This document shows, piece after piece, positions 1 to 9,002 of a stretch of DNA of 64,000 nt. Source of the DNA: Carpediemonas membranifera (Eukaryota; Fornicata). A program made the position numbers and the translations under genes. Each line of letters begins with the position of its first letter. The first letter of the stretch is position 1. The stretch lies in contig JAHDYR010000005.1 of NCBI GenBank assembly GCA_019828565.1, positions 496,001 through 560,000 on the forward strand, in the 5' to 3' direction. Below the pieces are notes generated by a model. The model ran no database searches and had not been told where the DNA came from. It worked only from the letters and a program-made list of their open reading frames with translations.

Positions 1-3000
1 AGACCGCCGTGGTGGCCCGGCTGGCGCGGCTCAACGTCAACTGGCATTCAGCAGGCCAATTCCTCTCCCTCATGGGCGCCTTTTGCCGCCAGATCGGGCC
101 CTGTCCCCTCATCCAGGCCGAGCCGGGCGTCCACCGCGACTACGCCGAGCTGGTCACCGACGAGGGCATCGTGTTCGAGACGACGTTCGCCACACGGTGC
201 CTTGCCCTGATCAACGGCATCCAGCACGGCCAGCCTGCCCTCCCCGCCCTTGTCGAGGAGCAGCGCCAGGCCTTCGTCGACCTCGCCATCCTCGAGGCCC
301 TGGACGGTGTCGTCCGAGTCGGGTCATCCGCTGTGAAGAGCACAGAGGCCGGCATCACGCCCCTAGCCGGCTCAGTGCTGATGTTCACGTACAGCCTCCT
401 GCAGGCTGGGCCCCACGCCGTGCCGGGCATCGCGGCCACCTTCGCGGCTCTGCTCAGTGTCGACGGGCCCCGGTCCCCTCTCGTCGGCCTGCTGACAGAG
501 CACACGGTCGTCTCCAGGGCTCTCCAGGTGCAGACGACCATCCTCACCGAGGGCCGCCTGCCCATGGAGTTCGGGTGCCCCAGTATCCTGACGCAGCAGC
601 GGGTCCCCGGGCCTGAGCTCGAGGAGGCCACCGAGGCCACGCTGCCGGTCGACTCGTGCTCGCCCGCGTCACCCGAGACCCGGGCCTTGCTCGCCGCGTT
701 CGCAGCGGCCTCTGCACTGGCGAACAACGTCGCCGATGATCCAGCACGCTGGCTCCAGGACGACGACGACCTCGCGTCCTGCCTCGCCCCCGCCGTTGTG
801 TGGGCCGCGTCGCCCTTCGCGACGATCCGACAGATCGGGCTCGACTTGTGCAGCACCATCTGCCGCAACCGCATCGACATCGCCGAGGCGCTGGCCACTC
901 TGCCGATCCAGTTCTCCCCCGAGCAGACCCGGCAGCAGCACGTTTCCGCCATGGCCTCGTTCGTTACATGCCTCGTCATGGCCCGTCCGCTCGTCTGCCC
1001 CGCCCTGCTCCAGTCCATGCTGCCCCTGCTCGCAGTGTCTCCCGTCAGCGACGCCGCGGCCATCCTGCAGCTGTGCAGCGGCGCCATCCGCTCCTACCGC
1101 CCCCTCGTGGCCAACGCGGGCCCCGGTGTCGACGGCATCCGCCTTGACGAGGACGGCCCCCTGTGGCCCGTCCTCGCCGACGACACCGACGCCCTTGTCC
1201 ACCACATGCTGCATATGACCCTGCTTTGCCTCAGAGACGCGCAGCACCGGCCCGTGTACATCGCCGGGGCCCCACCGACCATCCCGGTGGTCCTGTCGGA
1301 GCAGCTGGAACACATGTGGCGGGCCCTCGTCGAGGAGAACGACATGTTCGATGACTTCGCCGTGGACGCCGTTGCCGCTAATCAACTGATTGTCGACAAG
1401 CTGCAGGAGAGCATGAAGAGCGTCATATCGCAGGTGGAGTCCGGCTCCGACGACCAGGAGACCGGCGCCGTCCTCGCCATGCACGCGACTGCCATGAAGT
1501 TTATATACAAGCTCACGTGCTCCACTGACGCCGTCGAGAGCATCGGCCGGCTCGCCCTCCGCATCAGGGCCCACGGCGACGCCCTCGTGCCCGCCAAGGG
1601 GGATGACACGGAGGCCCCCGCGACCCTGGACGAGCGCGTCGCGTTCCACATGGTCATGAGCGCGTCAAGTGAGCACGGGTTCGCGACGCTCGACCACGCG
1701 GCCCGTCTGCTGGCGTATGCCCTGTTCATGGAGCAGGATCAGACGCACCTCTTCACCATCACCCGCTACCTCGTCCACGCCGCCTCGATCGCCGGCCATG
1801 AGGTCAGCTCCGCCTACGGGGCCGACAACGAGCTCTCCCAGACCGCCCAGCAGGTGGCCGCCACCGCAGGGGAGGCCCGGGATGCGTACGGGGAGTTTAT
1901 CGAGCGGTGGACGCCCGCCGAGCCCGGGTCCCTGGCGCGGGTGTCCGACTTTGTCGCCCTCAACTTCTTCCCCCCGACGGGTGTGGCCGCCCCGCACCGC
2001 ATGCAGCAGTACGTACAGTCGCTGCAGTCGACAGACACGGCCGGCCCGGATGTCCCCCCCACGCCAGCGGCCCGGACAGCCGCGGCGTCCCTTGACACGA
2101 CGCACGGCCACATCGAGTCCCTGCTGGACTTCATGGGCGATGCGGTCGCCATCCTCAGCAAGAGCGTGCCCGCCGTCGGTCACCAGCTCCGGCGTGAGGC
2201 CCTCGGCTGGGCGCTGCGCCACTCGTCTGCTGCTGTGAAGCACCGGGCAATGTGTGTGTACTACACGACGATCAGGAACGCCAAGCCCATGCCCGCGGAC
2301 GTCGACGAGGCCCGCGCCCTCGTGGCCCTCTTCGCCTCGGCCATTGAGACCAACTCGAGCCCGCTGCTCGGACTAGTCGGCCGCTCCATGCAGCTCCACG
2401 CCAGCTGCACCATCAACCCCGACGAGGCCACCGCCACCTTCGCCCGTGCGGCCGGCGTTGCACTGCTATCGGCCTCTTTCCCCGTCGTCGTGCAGGGTAT
2501 GAACGTGCTGGACTCCATCATCACGGCCCACTGCTCCTTCCCGTACGAAAAGGGGTCTGCATTGACATTTATCACCGACCGCGTCCTCCGCGGGCTCTCC
2601 ACCACCGGCGCGGGCTTCATCGCCCAAGCCCTCGACGCGATGACGGCGACGCCAGACTCTCTCCCGGGTATTGAGGGCAGTCTCGTCGACGCCTACGGGG
2701 CAGGGACCGTCTCGGCCCGAATTGTGATGCCGCTGGTCCGGGTCATCGTGAACAACACGTTCAGCTCGCATATGCCCTACGCCATCTTCTCCCTGCTCGA
2801 GGTGTTCTGTATCGTCGCGGCCAGGACTGGCAAGGAGTACGCCGACGAGCTCCTGGCCACTCTGATCGCCCTCTACTGCGTGTTCGATGTCGCCACCCGC
2901 GACGCCGTCGTCTCCGACAGTGTCCGCGGTGACGAGACCACCGCTGCTCTCCGGGACCGCGTGATCATGTGCTTCGACCCAGCCCGTTGCTCCCAATTGC

Positions 3001-3650
3001 TCGGGCAGGTCAGCGACGACGACGACGTCGCCCTTCTCTTCGCCCCGTCCGGCACACTCGTCCAGGCGGGCAATCACCACCGGCTCCTCGGGCTCGTCCG
3101 CGACGCCGTCAACGACCTGCTGCCTGAACAGGGCGCTGGGCGGGATGCTGCCGTGGCGACGTGCATCTTCCTCATCTCTTTCATCGCGAACAGGTCCCCA
3201 GCCCTGATCTCTGCCTCCCTCACCACGCTCGACGGTCTCATCAGTCTGAGGTCCGCGTCGGCCTCTCCTCTCGAGCTCTCGCACCTGGCCGCCGTCGCCT
3301 CGAGGGCAGTGTTGCATCCGGACTCGTCTGTTGCCAAGGCCGCCGCCAAGCTGCTGTTCGACACCGGGCTGAACTCGGCTGACCCCATCGCTGCCACAAT
3401 GGTCGCTACGAGTAAGCCTGAGTCCGTGCAGGCGCCCAGGCCGCTCATGCCGTACCGTAGCCTTGATCTCGACTCCATCCCTGACCCGCGTGCCGCGATG
3501 AAGGCCATCTCCGATACCGGTCTGCGCCTTATGGAGTCCCACCGAAAGGAGCTCGCGGTCGTGCCAATGTCCGAGGACACGCTGGAATTCAACGGCAGTC
3601 TCATCGCCGGCCTGCTCTTCGCAGAGGTCGGCATCGACGCCTCGCCCTAG
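1..3650 (+). CDS. Large alpha-helical (HEAT/ARM-like) protein, 5' end outside window
   Basis: The frame is open from the first bases, so the gene is 5'-truncated by the window edge; the GTG at 9 is not a credible start. At least 1213 residues are visible. Composition is Ala/Leu/Val-rich with many amphipathic helix-like stretches separated by short loops, as in HEAT or armadillo scaffolds such as large nucleoporins or transport receptors. I cannot name the family. No catalytic motif, signal peptide or clear membrane segment is seen. The G+C-rich third positions match the other host genes in the window. It stops with TAG at 3648-3650, and an AATAAA lies 23 nt further on at 3673-3678. Coding status is sure; function is unknown. 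Confidence 0.75.
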   Translation, partial: TAVVARLARLNVNWHSAGQFLSLMGAFCRQIGPCPLIQAEPGVHRDYAELVTDEGIVFETTFATRCLALINGIQHGQPALPALVEEQRQAFVDLAILEALDGVVRVGSSAVKSTEAGITPLAGSVLMFTYSLLQAGPHAVPGIAATFAALLSVDGPRSPLVGLLTEHTVVSRALQVQTTILTEGRLPMEFGCPSILTQQRVPGPELEEATEATLPVDSCSPASPETRALLAAFAAASALANNVADDPARWLQDDDDLASCLAPAVVWAASPFATIRQIGLDLCSTICRNRIDIAEALATLPIQFSPEQTRQQHVSAMASFVTCLVMARPLVCPALLQSMLPLLAVSPVSDAAAILQLCSGAIRSYRPLVANAGPGVDGIRLDEDGPLWPVLADDTDALVHHMLHMTLLCLRDAQHRPVYIAGAPPTIPVVLSEQLEHMWRALVEENDMFDDFAVDAVAANQLIVDKLQESMKSVISQVESGSDDQETGAVLAMHATAMKFIYKLTCSTDAVESIGRLALRIRAHGDALVPAKGDDTEAPATLDERVAFHMVMSASSEHGFATLDHAARLLAYALFMEQDQTHLFTITRYLVHAASIAGHEVSSAYGADNELSQTAQQVAATAGEARDAYGEFIERWTPAEPGSLARVSDFVALNFFPPTGVAAPHRMQQYVQSLQSTDTAGPDVPPTPAARTAAASLDTTHGHIESLLDFMGDAVAILSKSVPAVGHQLRREALGWALRHSSAAVKHRAMCVYYTTIRNAKPMPADVDEARALVALFASAIETNSSPLLGLVGRSMQLHASCTINPDEATATFARAAGVALLSASFPVVVQGMNVLDSIITAHCSFPYEKGSALTFITDRVLRGLSTTGAGFIAQALDAMTATPDSLPGIEGSLVDAYGAGTVSARIVMPLVRVIVNNTFSSHMPYAIFSLLEVFCIVAARTGKEYADELLATLIALYCVFDVATRDAVVSDSVRGDETTAALRDRVIMCFDPARCSQLLGQVSDDDDVALLFAPSGTLVQAGNHHRLLGLVRDAVNDLLPEQGAGRDAAVATCIFLISFIANRSPALISASLTTLDGLISLRSASASPLELSHLAAVASRAVLHPDSSVAKAAAKLLFDTGLNSADPIAATMVATSKPESVQAPRPLMPYRSLDLDSIPDPRAAMKAISDTGLRLMESHRKELAVVPMSEDTLEFNGSLIAGLLFAEVGIDASP

Positions 3651-3672
3651 ATTCGATTATAAGATTCGATGT

Positions 3673-3678
3673 AATAAA
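3673..3678 (+). terminator. Poly(A) signal AATAAA of the upstream gene
   Basis: AATAAA lies 23 nt after the stop codon at 3650. A second AATAAA on the minus strand (3694-3699) starts just after the stop of the minus-strand fragment 3700-3840, so two gene ends converge within 50 bp. Confidence 0.5.
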
Positions 3679-3699
3679 ATGTTGTTGAAGTTGAGTTTA

Positions 3700-3840
3700 T
3701 TATTCATCATGGGTCGATGCGTTTGACATAGCGGCTGCAGCAAGCTCGTTGAGGTCATCAGTACCGGTGTCTGAGTTGACTGTGCCCTCAATCACGTGGC
3801 GCGACACTCCACCCAGGCCAGTCACATTCTCGTCAAGGTA
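3700..3840 (-). pseudogene. C-terminal coding fragment of an unidentified gene
   Basis: The minus strand reads as 46 sense codons ending in TAA (3700-3702). Codon use is plausible and the peptide is acidic and Ala-rich near its end (it contains GGVSRHVIEG and ends STHDE). An AATAAA follows immediately. Reading upstream, the frame meets a TAG about 9 nt beyond 3840, exactly where the sequence changes character. It therefore looks like the severed 3' end of a gene joined to unrelated DNA. The family is not recognised. The fragment is too short for certainty. Confidence 0.4.
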
Positions 3841-4140
3841 AGGGCACTATTAGTGTTCCAGATCGTACTGGCGATGACTATGTGAAGCAAGGATGCGAAG
3901 CGATCAACAAACTTGCGTCTAGTGGATACCTTGGCACCATCTAGATGTTGTTACATATGTTTCCGGTGCTCGATGAGCTTTTCGGCGCTGGACGAGCGTT
4001 CTAACTCGACAAAAGTCGATGGTCCCCGTTTGCCACAAATGACCCCCACGCCGTCTGGTGTCCATAAGTCTGCCCGCCCCCAGCGCCCGAGGATCCAAAT
4101 GGCTCGGCTGCGCTCGCACGCCCCACCCTCCGCGATGAAG
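3841..4140 (+). pseudogene. Gene 3'-end remnant, copy 1 of 2
   Basis: Around 3874-3945 the plus strand encodes a short C-terminal peptide (DDYVKQGCEAINKLASSGYL, then a few residues and TAG). The same peptide with in-frame differences occurs at 4255-4326. After both stops comes a similar tail: ATGTTGTTA, then a GGCTCGGCTG...GCGCTCGCACGCC block. Indels between the copies are multiples of three inside the coding part, which suggests both were once translated. The upstream coding part is missing. The protein family is not recognised. Confidence 0.35.
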
Positions 4141-4146
4141 CAATAA

Positions 4147-4530
4147 AGTTCGACGCCGAAGGAGCTGTGTAAGAAGGTAGGAAAACCCAAGTTGGTGGAG
4201 AAGATTGCACAAGCGGCTTTCCAAGCCGTTGTTGAGGGCAATGTTGTCGTCTTTGATGATTACGCGAAGCAATGCGAAGCAGCAATCAACAAGCTCGTCT
4301 CCAGCGATTACCAGGGTTCCTTCTAAGATGTTGTTAGTGTCTTTTGTTGGGTTCAGGCGCTCTTGAGGGTTTGAAGGAGAGAATGACCCAAAACGCAGTC
4401 GCGATTCGGATTGCCAAAATGACCTCAATTCAAGTCGGTGTCGGGTACTGTCCACCGCCAGCTCCGCCAGAGACCCCCGACGGCTCGGCTGCTCGCTGCG
4501 CTCGCACGCCTCAGCTTCGTGCTCGAAGTT
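4147..4530 (+). pseudogene. Gene 3'-end remnant, copy 2 of 2
   Basis: An open frame begins just after an in-frame TAA (4144-4146). It encodes about 60 residues, including KPKLVEKIAQAAFQAVVEGN and then DDYAKQCEAAINKLVSSDYQ, and stops at TAA 4324-4326. It aligns with copy 1 over the last 22-24 residues and part of the 3' flank. No start codon or upstream domain is present, so it is treated as a broken gene end. A 235-codon open frame on the opposite strand has no recognisable features and is taken as a shadow. Confidence 0.35.
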
Positions 4531-4724
4531 AAGTGGCGCTAGGGAGCGCAGCTGGCAGGTTCCGGCGTGGGTCGGAAGCAACCGACCAGATTTTATATAG
4601 GCTATGTATCCGTCCAAATTCGACACAATGGTGTCGAGACGTCAGTGCTCATGAACGAGGCCGTGGCCGCGCGAGTCTACCACGCCCGGCGTGTGGCGTA
4701 AACGACGGGTATTCGTGAATTCGT
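4531..4724. other. Non-coding spacer
   Basis: I see no gene or RNA here. It holds the end of the copy 2 3' flank and runs up to the stop codon of the Ty3/gypsy fragment. No long terminal repeat could be recognised. Confidence 0.3.
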
Positions 4725-5393
4725 TTAATCAGGTGATGCGACACTGCCCTCCCTGAGCAGCTCGGGGTGAGCGGCTAAGAACTTCTTGGCGGCGGGAGTG
4801 TGGCGGACGGCGTCGATGGGCTCCCAGGACAGCTCGGAGCTACCGAGCCACTTGACGCGCAGGAAGCCGGGCTTGGACTTGACGATCCGTTCAACGTACC
4901 ATTCCTCTTGGTCTGTAGCGGCGAAGTAGGCGAGCTCGCCCTCAGAGAGGTCGGACTTGAGCGGAATGAGGTGGGACAGGTGGACTGTGCGTCGCGGTTC
5001 GTTGGCGAGGAGCGGTACGACGACTGCCGTGAACGGGTTGACCTCAATGACCTTGAACGGTCCGGTGTGGCCGTGGAGCTTGCTTTCAGCGTGGTTCTTG
5101 TGCAAGACGTAATCACCGGGCTTGACTGGAACCGACTGCGTCTCTGCCCTCCCCTCACGAGTCTTGGACTGGCGTTTGTGAGCCTTGCGGCAGAGCTTGG
5201 CCAGGAGCGCGTCCATGACGGTGAGGTATTCGGCGACAGAGGTAAGCGGGGTCTCGTCCTCGGCGTTGTTGTCTGGCTGGGGTATCTGCCGGTCGGCAGC
5301 GTGTGTGCCGTAGAGTAGCTCGAACGGGGTGAACCGAGTACCACTCGAGCCCATTGGCACCCGGGGTGGGCTGAGACGCCCGAGAGGGCGCAC
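4725..5393 (-). pseudogene. Ty3/gypsy (chromovirus-type) integrase C-terminal fragment with chromodomain
   Basis: The frame carries the integrase core end motif FTPFELLYG, then GDYVLHKN, GPFKVIEV and HLSHLIPL of the integrase C-terminal region, and finally a chromodomain (EWYVERIV, then FLRVKWLG, then LSWEPIDAV). Such chromodomains sit at the C terminus of chromovirus integrases and guide insertion. About 220 codons remain. The catalytic DDE core, RT, protease, gag and LTRs are absent, and the frame ends in a stop just upstream (about 5415). The fragment abuts the gag start of element 1 on the opposite strand, so one element probably inserted into or recombined with the other. Confidence 0.85.
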
Positions 5394-5408
5394 GGAAACG
5401 TGCAGTTT

Positions 5409-5981
5409 ATGGCATCAGAATTTCGAATGCCCGAAGGCACATCGGGCACGTCCGCAGAACCTCCTGTATCCCAGGAAGAGTTCCGAAAGTTTACCAACAA
5501 CGTAACTGCCACATTGGAGTTCATGAAAACGAAGATGGAGAACATCGAGGAAAGATCCATCCAGAGGGAGGTAGAACAAGAAGAGTACGAGCTAGAAACC
5601 GATGAGCAAGCAACCCAGGGAACCTTCCAAGGCTTTCCGTCCTTCTTGTTCGATTTGGAGCTCCCCAAGAGGTACGGGCCCCGCGACGAAGCCAAGTTCC
5701 TACGCGAGATCATGCGTCTCCTGACGACCGCGGACCCGCACTCACTCGACGTGAACGATCTACTGCTCCGTCTCCTGAGCCGGTTCAAGGTCCTTCTCCT
5801 CAAGGACGACTACGACGACAACGTCTGTGACTACGCCACTGCAGCCCTGCGAGCCACGCCCCCGAAGTCTGAGATGGAGATCGAGACGATCCTCGCTAAG
5901 GCCAAGACTAAGGGCAAGCGTAAGCGTCGGAATTTTCAGGAGCAGGGCTCCAGCAGCGTCGGCCGCCGGGCCCGCTCCTAA
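5409..5981 (+). CDS. gag-like protein of element 1
   Basis: This 190-codon ORF precedes and nearly touches the RT frame. The ATG at 5409 is preferred to the in-frame GTG at 5400. The N-terminal third is Glu-rich and probably coiled-coil. The middle (LFDLELPKRYG, then FLREIMRLL) and the C-terminal basic tail (KTKGKRKRRN) suit a nucleic-acid-binding gag. The central block resembles the gag halves of element 7 that flank the LINE, including a shared ATPP motif. No zinc knuckle is visible. Assignment as gag rests on position and that similarity. Confidence 0.55.
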   Translation: MASEFRMPEGTSGTSAEPPVSQEEFRKFTNNVTATLEFMKTKMENIEERSIQREVEQEEYELETDEQATQGTFQGFPSFLFDLELPKRYGPRDEAKFLREIMRLLTTADPHSLDVNDLLLRLLSRFKVLLLKDDYDDNVCDYATAALRATPPKSEMEIETILAKAKTKGKRKRRNFQEQGSSSVGRRARS

Positions 5982-6010
5982 TATTCCCATCAACCCGTTC
6001 GCGATGGCGG

Positions 6011-7849
6011 GTGTGGGAACAATTCAGGGTAGCTCCAGCAGTAGTAGCGCGGGTACGAGACGGAATCCCCGTCGAGATCACAGCGCCTCCACCACCGGCA
6101 GCCCCACAGAGGACCATCGACCCGAGGATACTTCCGAAGCTCGAATCAATGACACAACAAGGAATCATCGAGCCGACGCCCCTCAGTCAGCTCAAGCACA
6201 GCGCCCCGCTGTTTGCTGTCCCCAAGGGGGAAGACATAAGAGTGATCCACGACCTGAGGCGGCTGAACACGGTCACACGCGAACGCCGCTCCTTCCGTCT
6301 GTTCGGCATACGTCGTGCCATCAACACACTCTCCAGCCAGGCCTGGATGGCCAAGATAGACCTAAGATCCGGCTACTCACAGCTGGCCATCAGAGACTCG
6401 GACAAACCGCTCCTGGGCATCGCTCTGCCCGACGGTCGGGCGTTCCAATACCGCACGCTAGGCTTCGGTTGGACCGCCGCGCCTTATTTCTTCCAGTCCG
6501 CTATGGTCCAGGTAGCAAAGGTCATCGCCCTCCGCCACAAGGTAATCGTCAACGTCTACCTCGACGACTTCTTACTGTCAGCCGACAGCAGAGACCACCT
6601 CAGCAAGGAAATACCCAAGATCATCAAGACGATGGAGGCACTGGGCCTCATCCCGTCGCTGGAGAAGTGCATCTTAACACCGTGCCAGTGCATAGAATTC
6701 CTTGGCCTGCTCCTGAACACCACGTCCAACACCATCCGTCTCCCCGCCGACAAGGCCAAGAGGTACGCAGAGGCCCTATCAGAAGCACTCGTCAAGAAGC
6801 GCATCCGCGCGAAAGACTGGGCGAAGATCGTAGGCAAGCTCTCCTTCTTCGCCACCTCTGCAAGACGGGCTACCCTGAAGCTCCGCACGCTCCCCTCTGC
6901 CACGGAGAACTGGGTCGACATCCACCCCTACACAGCAGACCTCAAGGAGTGGCTGCAGCTCCTGGCCGTCCGACCAACCCGCTCCTTCGCCGAGTTGAAG
7001 AACCTATGGTCTCAGGACCAGCAACTAGAGCTGATTATTTCCACAGATGCGTCGGGCACAGGCTGGGGAGCCCAGTGGACCAACACGTCCGCGAACTCCC
7101 ACGGTTCTTTCAAGGGCGCACTGGCGGAACAATCTATCAACGTGAAGGAGCTCGCCGCAGTCCTCTTTGGCTCACGCATCATACCAGCACAGGACTCAGA
7201 GCGCAATCTCACGGTCTTCTCAGACAACAGCTCGTGCGTCGCCTGGATCAACAAGGAGGGCAGCTCAAAGGCCCCCCCGATGGCGCTACAGACACTCAGG
7301 ATACTCTACAAGGAGATGGAACGCAAGAAGCTCCTCATACACGCTCGACACACCCCAGGCCACCTCAATCTCGCCGCAGACCGACTGTCACGCGGGTTGT
7401 CCACCCCACCCCACGTGCTGGAGACAATTCTCGAGACTTGGGGCCCCGTCGACGTGGACGGCCTGTTCAGGGACTGGCGCGGACACCGCGTTTATGCCGC
7501 GCCACACCCGTCCCCGATGACCTTGGGACGGACATGGCAGACCCTCCTACCGATCTTAACGACCCCGACTACATCCCCTCCGAACTCGTGGACCTCAGCA
7601 TGCTTCCTCGTCGTGCCAGACATTACGAGCCCCGAACTCCAACAACTCAAGGCGCACGCGACATGCAAGATTCCCTTCTCAGTACCGAAAGACGACTTCG
7701 CATCAGAGGACCAACAACTCCTAGACCGTCTCTCCAGGCCAAACGGGACCATCCGCTTCATAGCTCTCGCCTTCAGGACACGTTCTCCAGAATCCTGCAG
7801 CACCCAATACTGTCTCACATGCGCCGAGACGAGTCCAAGCGCTCAGTAG
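6011..7849 (+). CDS. Reverse transcriptase-RNase H polyprotein, element 1
   Basis: RT signatures appear in order: VIHDLRRLN, the KIDLRSGYSQL block, GFGWTAAPYFFQ and the catalytic YLDDF (Asp pair near residue 183). RNase H follows with STDASGTGWGA, NVKELAAVLFG, FSDNSSCVAWI and HTPGHLNLAADRLSRG, giving the expected D-E-D-D set. The start is uncertain: the GTG at 6011 is only the first in-frame start, and translation may come from frameshifting out of gag. The YR frame overlaps the 3' end and remains open in the other register across the whole gene. No methyltransferase domain is seen. It appears intact. Confidence 0.88.
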   Translation: MWEQFRVAPAVVARVRDGIPVEITAPPPPAAPQRTIDPRILPKLESMTQQGIIEPTPLSQLKHSAPLFAVPKGEDIRVIHDLRRLNTVTRERRSFRLFGIRRAINTLSSQAWMAKIDLRSGYSQLAIRDSDKPLLGIALPDGRAFQYRTLGFGWTAAPYFFQSAMVQVAKVIALRHKVIVNVYLDDFLLSADSRDHLSKEIPKIIKTMEALGLIPSLEKCILTPCQCIEFLGLLLNTTSNTIRLPADKAKRYAEALSEALVKKRIRAKDWAKIVGKLSFFATSARRATLKLRTLPSATENWVDIHPYTADLKEWLQLLAVRPTRSFAELKNLWSQDQQLELIISTDASGTGWGAQWTNTSANSHGSFKGALAEQSINVKELAAVLFGSRIIPAQDSERNLTVFSDNSSCVAWINKEGSSKAPPMALQTLRILYKEMERKKLLIHARHTPGHLNLAADRLSRGLSTPPHVLETILETWGPVDVDGLFRDWRGHRVYAAPHPSPMTLGRTWQTLLPILTTPTTSPPNSWTSACFLVVPDITSPELQQLKAHATCKIPFSVPKDDFASEDQQLLDRLSRPNGTIRFIALAFRTRSPESCSTQYCLTCAETSPSAQ

Positions 7850-8682
7850 CCGGATGGATTACAGCATTCCTTGAGTACCGCGACCCACACGAGGACGACA
7901 CCGATGAGTACCGAGCCTTCCTGGAGGACGAGGCCGAGTATAATGCACCAGCCACGGTCGATCGAAAGGGATACTGGATCGAGAAGGCCGCCCCACTCTT
8001 TTCCGACTGGACCCCCAGCACCTACTGTCCACAAATCAGAAGAGGCATAGCAGACAACGCCAACACCACCGGCATGACAGGCGGGTCAGCCCCAGTCACA
8101 AGGGAGGACATGATCAGGGCCATCAAGTCCAGGAACAGCGACATCGCGACGTACCAAGCGACACTATTCGCCGCGATTGCTTACCTGACCGTGAGCCGCG
8201 GAGCTGAAATCTTCAACCTGACGAGCGCTGACATCGTGTTCAAGACAAACGGGGACGCCCAGCTGCTCCTTGGTCGCACAAAGACGCTTGCAAAGGTCAC
8301 TAAGTCACTACCCAACACCCTACTAGGCCCATTCAACCCAGCGCTGGCCCTGAAGAGATGGGTACGAGGCTTGAACCTTCCACCGGACGCCTGCATCTGG
8401 CGCGCGATCACATCCTCATCGAAGGTCAGCCGTAAGACCCCGTGCACAATGCGACGTATGCGAGAGGAGCTACGCACAGTCTTCCACGACAACAGGATTG
8501 GCCTACACAGCTTCCGCAAGGGAGCGGCTTCCGAACTGGCACTAGCAGGCACACCGATAGAGACCTTACTCCAACTCGGAACCTGGGCTAACGGCAACTC
8601 TCTCCGGCCTTACATCGGGGAGGCTATCCGCAACCACCCTCGTCAAACCCGACAAACTGCAAACACCCTGTTCCCATTCTAA
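7534..8682 (+). CDS. Tyrosine recombinase, element 1
   Basis: The C-terminal catalytic domain shows Arg in TVSRGAEIFNL, a Lys in the following beta region (GRTKTLAK), the box II motif HSFRKG (His codon at 8506) and the nucleophile Tyr in LRPYIGEA (codon 8611-8613). YRs of this order are thought to insert a circular double-stranded DNA intermediate without target duplication. I give the ATG at 7534 as a conservative start, which overlaps RT-RNase H by about 316 nt. The same frame is open back to 5827, which is discussed as a finding. It appears intact. Confidence 0.82.
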   Translation: MADPPTDLNDPDYIPSELVDLSMLPRRARHYEPRTPTTQGARDMQDSLLSTERRLRIRGPTTPRPSLQAKRDHPLHSSRLQDTFSRILQHPILSHMRRDESKRSVAGWITAFLEYRDPHEDDTDEYRAFLEDEAEYNAPATVDRKGYWIEKAAPLFSDWTPSTYCPQIRRGIADNANTTGMTGGSAPVTREDMIRAIKSRNSDIATYQATLFAAIAYLTVSRGAEIFNLTSADIVFKTNGDAQLLLGRTKTLAKVTKSLPNTLLGPFNPALALKRWVRGLNLPPDACIWRAITSSSKVSRKTPCTMRRMREELRTVFHDNRIGLHSFRKGAASELALAGTPIETLLQLGTWANGNSLRPYIGEAIRNHPRQTRQTANTLFPF

Positions 8683-8892
8683 CACCATAAACCATCGCAC
8701 CGGAGGCCGTCAAGGAGACACCCGGTCCAGCCGAAAGCAGCAAGGAGCTGCTGGCACTTGAGGCAGGCATGGAGCCGCCATACTCCACTGTAATTACTCT
8801 ACTTACCTCAGATCTGCGGACGGTGTTCCCCTTTGGGAGTATGAGTTAGGTGGCTAGCCTAGTCTAGCCCGTCGCAACGGACAATAAAGTTC
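8683..8892. other. 3' flank of element 1 up to the tRNA gene
   Basis: No ORF or clear repeat is seen. The GATGGCGGGAT...CAATTGGAG end found in elements 2-5 is absent, so the element 1 terminus cannot be placed. Confidence 0.3.
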
Positions 8893-8973
8893 GACACCGA
8901 TGGGATTTGAACCCATGCTCCCAGAGGGAAACAGATTTCTAATCTGTCGCCTTAACCACTCGGCCACAGTGTC
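8893..8973 (-). tRNA. tRNA-Ser(AGA)
   Basis: The minus strand folds into a class II tRNA of 81 nt. The acceptor stem is seven pairs (GACACTG with CGGTGTC, one G-T wobble). The D arm holds GGCCGAGTGGTTAAGGC (A box). The anticodon stem is ACAGA/TCTGT with loop TTAGAAA, anticodon AGA, reading UCU. A variable arm with CCC/GGG is present, typical of tRNA-Ser. The T arm is ATGGG-TTCAAAT-CCCAT (B box). No intron is needed. Only short T runs follow the 3' end, so a strong Pol III terminator is not obvious. Its 5' end lies directly against the start of element 2. Confidence 0.93.
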
Positions 8974-9002
8974 TGGCATACCGTCGTAGACGCGATGCGT
9001 AA

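Larger units (their letters stand above)
5394..8892 (+). mobile_element. Element 1: DIRS/Ngaro-like tyrosine-recombinase retroelement
   Basis: It contains gag-like, RT-RNase H and YR frames in overlapping order. It has no integrase and no visible methyltransferase, which fits the Ngaro/PAT type of the DIRS order. No structured leader precedes gag: the ATG at 5409 is only about 15 bp from the Ty3/gypsy fragment, so the 5' end is truncated or recombined. After the YR stop (8682) there are about 210 bp of non-coding sequence up to the tRNA gene. The right boundary is approximate. Confidence 0.8.

Noticed and set aside
4141-4154. 14-nt CAATAAAGTTCGAC shared with the 3' flank of the tRNA-Ser gene (8882-8895), suggesting a tRNA remnant
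   Set aside because: No further tRNA similarity follows at 4155. A short match of this length may be chance or a trace of an old insertion.
3919-4626. 235-codon ORF on the minus strand
   Set aside because: It is antisense to the two duplicated gene ends, has no domain, and its composition looks random.
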